A stretch of DNA of 64,000 nucleotides from Olivibacter sp. SDN3 (GTDB taxonomy: Bacteria; Bacteroidota; Bacteroidia; Sphingobacteriales; Sphingobacteriaceae). The DNA lies in the NCBI RefSeq assembly GCF_014334135.1, contig NZ_CP060497.1, positions 1,302,001 to 1,366,000 of the forward strand. The letters run 5' to 3'. Positions 62,773 through 64,000 of this stretch are shown here, one piece after another; the stretch's first letter is position 1; every line of letters starts with the position of its first letter. The notes under the pieces were generated by a model that was not told where the DNA came from, ran no database searches, and saw only the letters and a program-made list of their open reading frames with translations. Made by a program: the position numbers and the translations under genes.

Positions 62773-64000
62773 TTATAAGGTTAAATTAATCCCCAACATG
62801 ACGGTTCTCGGTGTAGGTCCGTTATTTTCCGGATCCCACAAAAACATATCCGGGGCATAAAATCCGGCATTCCGAACACTGAGCACCACCTTCAGCGCCT
62901 GTAGTCCCGTTCTATTCAATAGGCTGTTTGGTACACTGTAAGAAGCCGCAATATTATCCAACCTGATAAAAGATTTCCGCCGGTAGATATCGTAATCGGC
63001 GCTTCCGCTGCTGGATGACAAACGAGCAAAATCATTTATCGGGTTATCCGGTGTCCAATAAGGAAGGATATAAGCATTGGTTCGATCCATATAACCGTTG
63101 CCAATATTCTTTGCTTCATTAAATGTTGCCCGCTGACCCCAATTCGAGTACATCATGAACGAGAAGTTAATTCGCTTAAAAAAGGTAAATTCATTCCGAA
63201 GCGTCCATCTAAACCGCGGTGTGGTATAACCCTGAAACTGGCGATCTGCATCCGTATAATTTCCATCCTGGTTAACATCCTCCAGTTTGAAGTCGCCCGG
63301 TTCAACACCATAGCGACCAGCTTCCTCACGCTCATGCTCCTGGTAAACACCTAGAACGTTAAGATCCCATATCTCATCTATATCCCGCCCGATAAACCAT
63401 CTATTTGTAATATCGTCCAATTCTCTTTGGCCGATTACCTGTCCATTTTCATCTAAAACATCTGCCATATCGCCGTATAAATGAACAATCTTGTTTCTGT
63501 TCAGTGAAAAATTGACGGACGTATTCCAAGAAAAATTCTCCCTGGTCATATTCAGTGTATTCAGTGTTATTTCGAAGCCTTTGTTATTCACCTCTCCGAG
63601 GTTAGTCATCACCGATGTAAAACCCGTAATAGGCGGAAGAGCCCGTTCTACGAGCAAATCTGTAGTAGACATATTATAAGCCTCAATACTTCCACTAATC
63701 CTATCGTTCCAAAGCGAAAAATCCAGTCCCAGATTATACGCTGCTGTTTTTTCCCATTGCAAGTCTTTATTACTCATGTTCGTTATTTCAAGCGAAGGTA
63801 TTCGCTTCACGGTTCCATCAGAGCCAACATGTAGGTAATCTCCTGCGGTTAGTCTTGCCAATGCCGCATAACGCCCGATGTCGCGGTTCCCATTAACACC
63901 ATATGAAAGCCGCAATTTTCCATAATTAAACCATCTGGAAGAGAAAAAGTCTTCATCAGTAAACACCCAACCCAAAGCAGCAGCGGGAAAAGTCGCACGG
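62773..64000 (-). CDS. SusC/RagA TonB-linked outer membrane protein (5' end cut by window)
   Basis: The C-terminal part (about 408 residues) of a SusC barrel. The frame continues to the window edge (RATFPAAALGWVFTDEDFF), so the gene starts outside. Characteristic segments include LRLSYGVNGNRDIG, WEKTAAYNLGLDFSLWNDRISGSIEAYN, TPRFRWTLRNEFTFFKRINFSFMMY and the ending TVMLGINLTL. With SusD and the BNR protein it forms a polysaccharide-uptake operon. Confidence 0.96.
   Translation of the reverse strand, partial: RATFPAAALGWVFTDEDFFSSRWFNYGKLRLSYGVNGNRDIGRYAALARLTAGDYLHVGSDGTVKRIPSLEITNMSNKDLQWEKTAAYNLGLDFSLWNDRISGSIEAYNMSTTDLLVERALPPITGFTSVMTNLGEVNNKGFEITLNTLNMTRENFSWNTSVNFSLNRNKIVHLYGDMADVLDENGQVIGQRELDDITNRWFIGRDIDEIWDLNVLGVYQEHEREEAGRYGVEPGDFKLEDVNQDGNYTDADRQFQGYTTPRFRWTLRNEFTFFKRINFSFMMYSNWGQRATFNEAKNIGNGYMDRTNAYILPYWTPDNPINDFARLSSSSGSADYDIYRRKSFIRLDNIAASYSVPNSLLNRTGLQALKVVLSVRNAGFYAPDMFLWDPENNGPTPRTVMLGINLTL

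Overview
The window looks like a chromosomal segment of a Bacteroidota, most likely Sphingobacteriia/Sphingobacteriaceae. The evidence is two SusC/SusD pairs, an ECF sigma/FecR pair feeding an STN-domain SusC, LytS/LytTR signalling, CdaA-type diadenylate cyclase, DUF4974/DUF6597-type proteins, many lipoproteins, and promoters that fit the Bacteroidota housekeeping pattern (TTTG or TTG, a 17-25 nt spacer, then TAnnTTTG). No insertion sequence, phage, integrase, rRNA or CRISPR array was seen. One tRNA (Leu, CAG) is present.

Layout. 1-9300: end of a MacB/FtsX permease and its ATPase, a secreted class-3 lipase, a DctA-type symporter, a TolC-family protein, CdaA, a LytS/LytTR two-component pair and a bacilliredoxin. 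9.4-11.7 kb: a BlaI/BlaR1-like (M56) regulatory operon whose promoter carries two near-perfect operators; its M56 protein ends in a repeat domain instead of a penicillin-binding sensor. 11.7-19.2 kb: housekeeping genes (sahH, a small zinc-ribbon-like protein, pdxJ, ndk, nrnA-type DHH phosphoesterase, FKBP lipoprotein, tatD, L-asparaginase). 19.2-31.3 kb: S9 peptidase, DUF2891, a TPP-riboswitch-controlled TonB receptor (predicted thiamin uptake), rlmD with a small upstream ORF, dGTPase, SMP-30 lipoprotein and a fatty acid desaturase. 31.3-32.2 kb is an 880-bp stretch without a credible gene.

32.2-39.1 kb: ECF sigma, FecR, SusC with STN domain, SusD and a strong terminator. This is a cell-surface-signalling uptake locus with no adjacent enzyme. 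It is followed by a siderophore-interacting flavoprotein, an acyltransferase, and a small cluster resembling drug-resistance genes (SMR pump, HxlR regulator, AAC(3)-I-like GNAT, ABC-F). 44.6-50.9 kb: tRNA-Leu, an AraC regulator with two tandem imine-reductase-like oxidoreductases, a secreted protein built of five 23-residue YYDxFD repeats, a DUF1349 protein, a candidate small gene, an NAD(P)-binding protein and a second AraC regulator. 51-56.5 kb: GT39 transferase, DinB, an ECF42-like sigma factor next to a DGPF/YciI protein and an AhpD-like protein, DUF3995 and a small membrane-anchored protein. 56.9-64 kb: an Omp85-family protein, a second acyltransferase paralogous to the first, then a reverse-strand SusC (cut by the window end)-SusD-BNR_4 operon, probably for polysaccharide use.

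The points I find most worth following are the M56/BlaI operon with its SPEWK-repeat sensor and promoter-embedded operators, the YYDxFD repeat protein, the ECF42/DGPF/AhpD locus, the HxlR operator pair, and several small ORFs that have their own promoters. All functional statements rest on motif recognition by eye; no database search was run.
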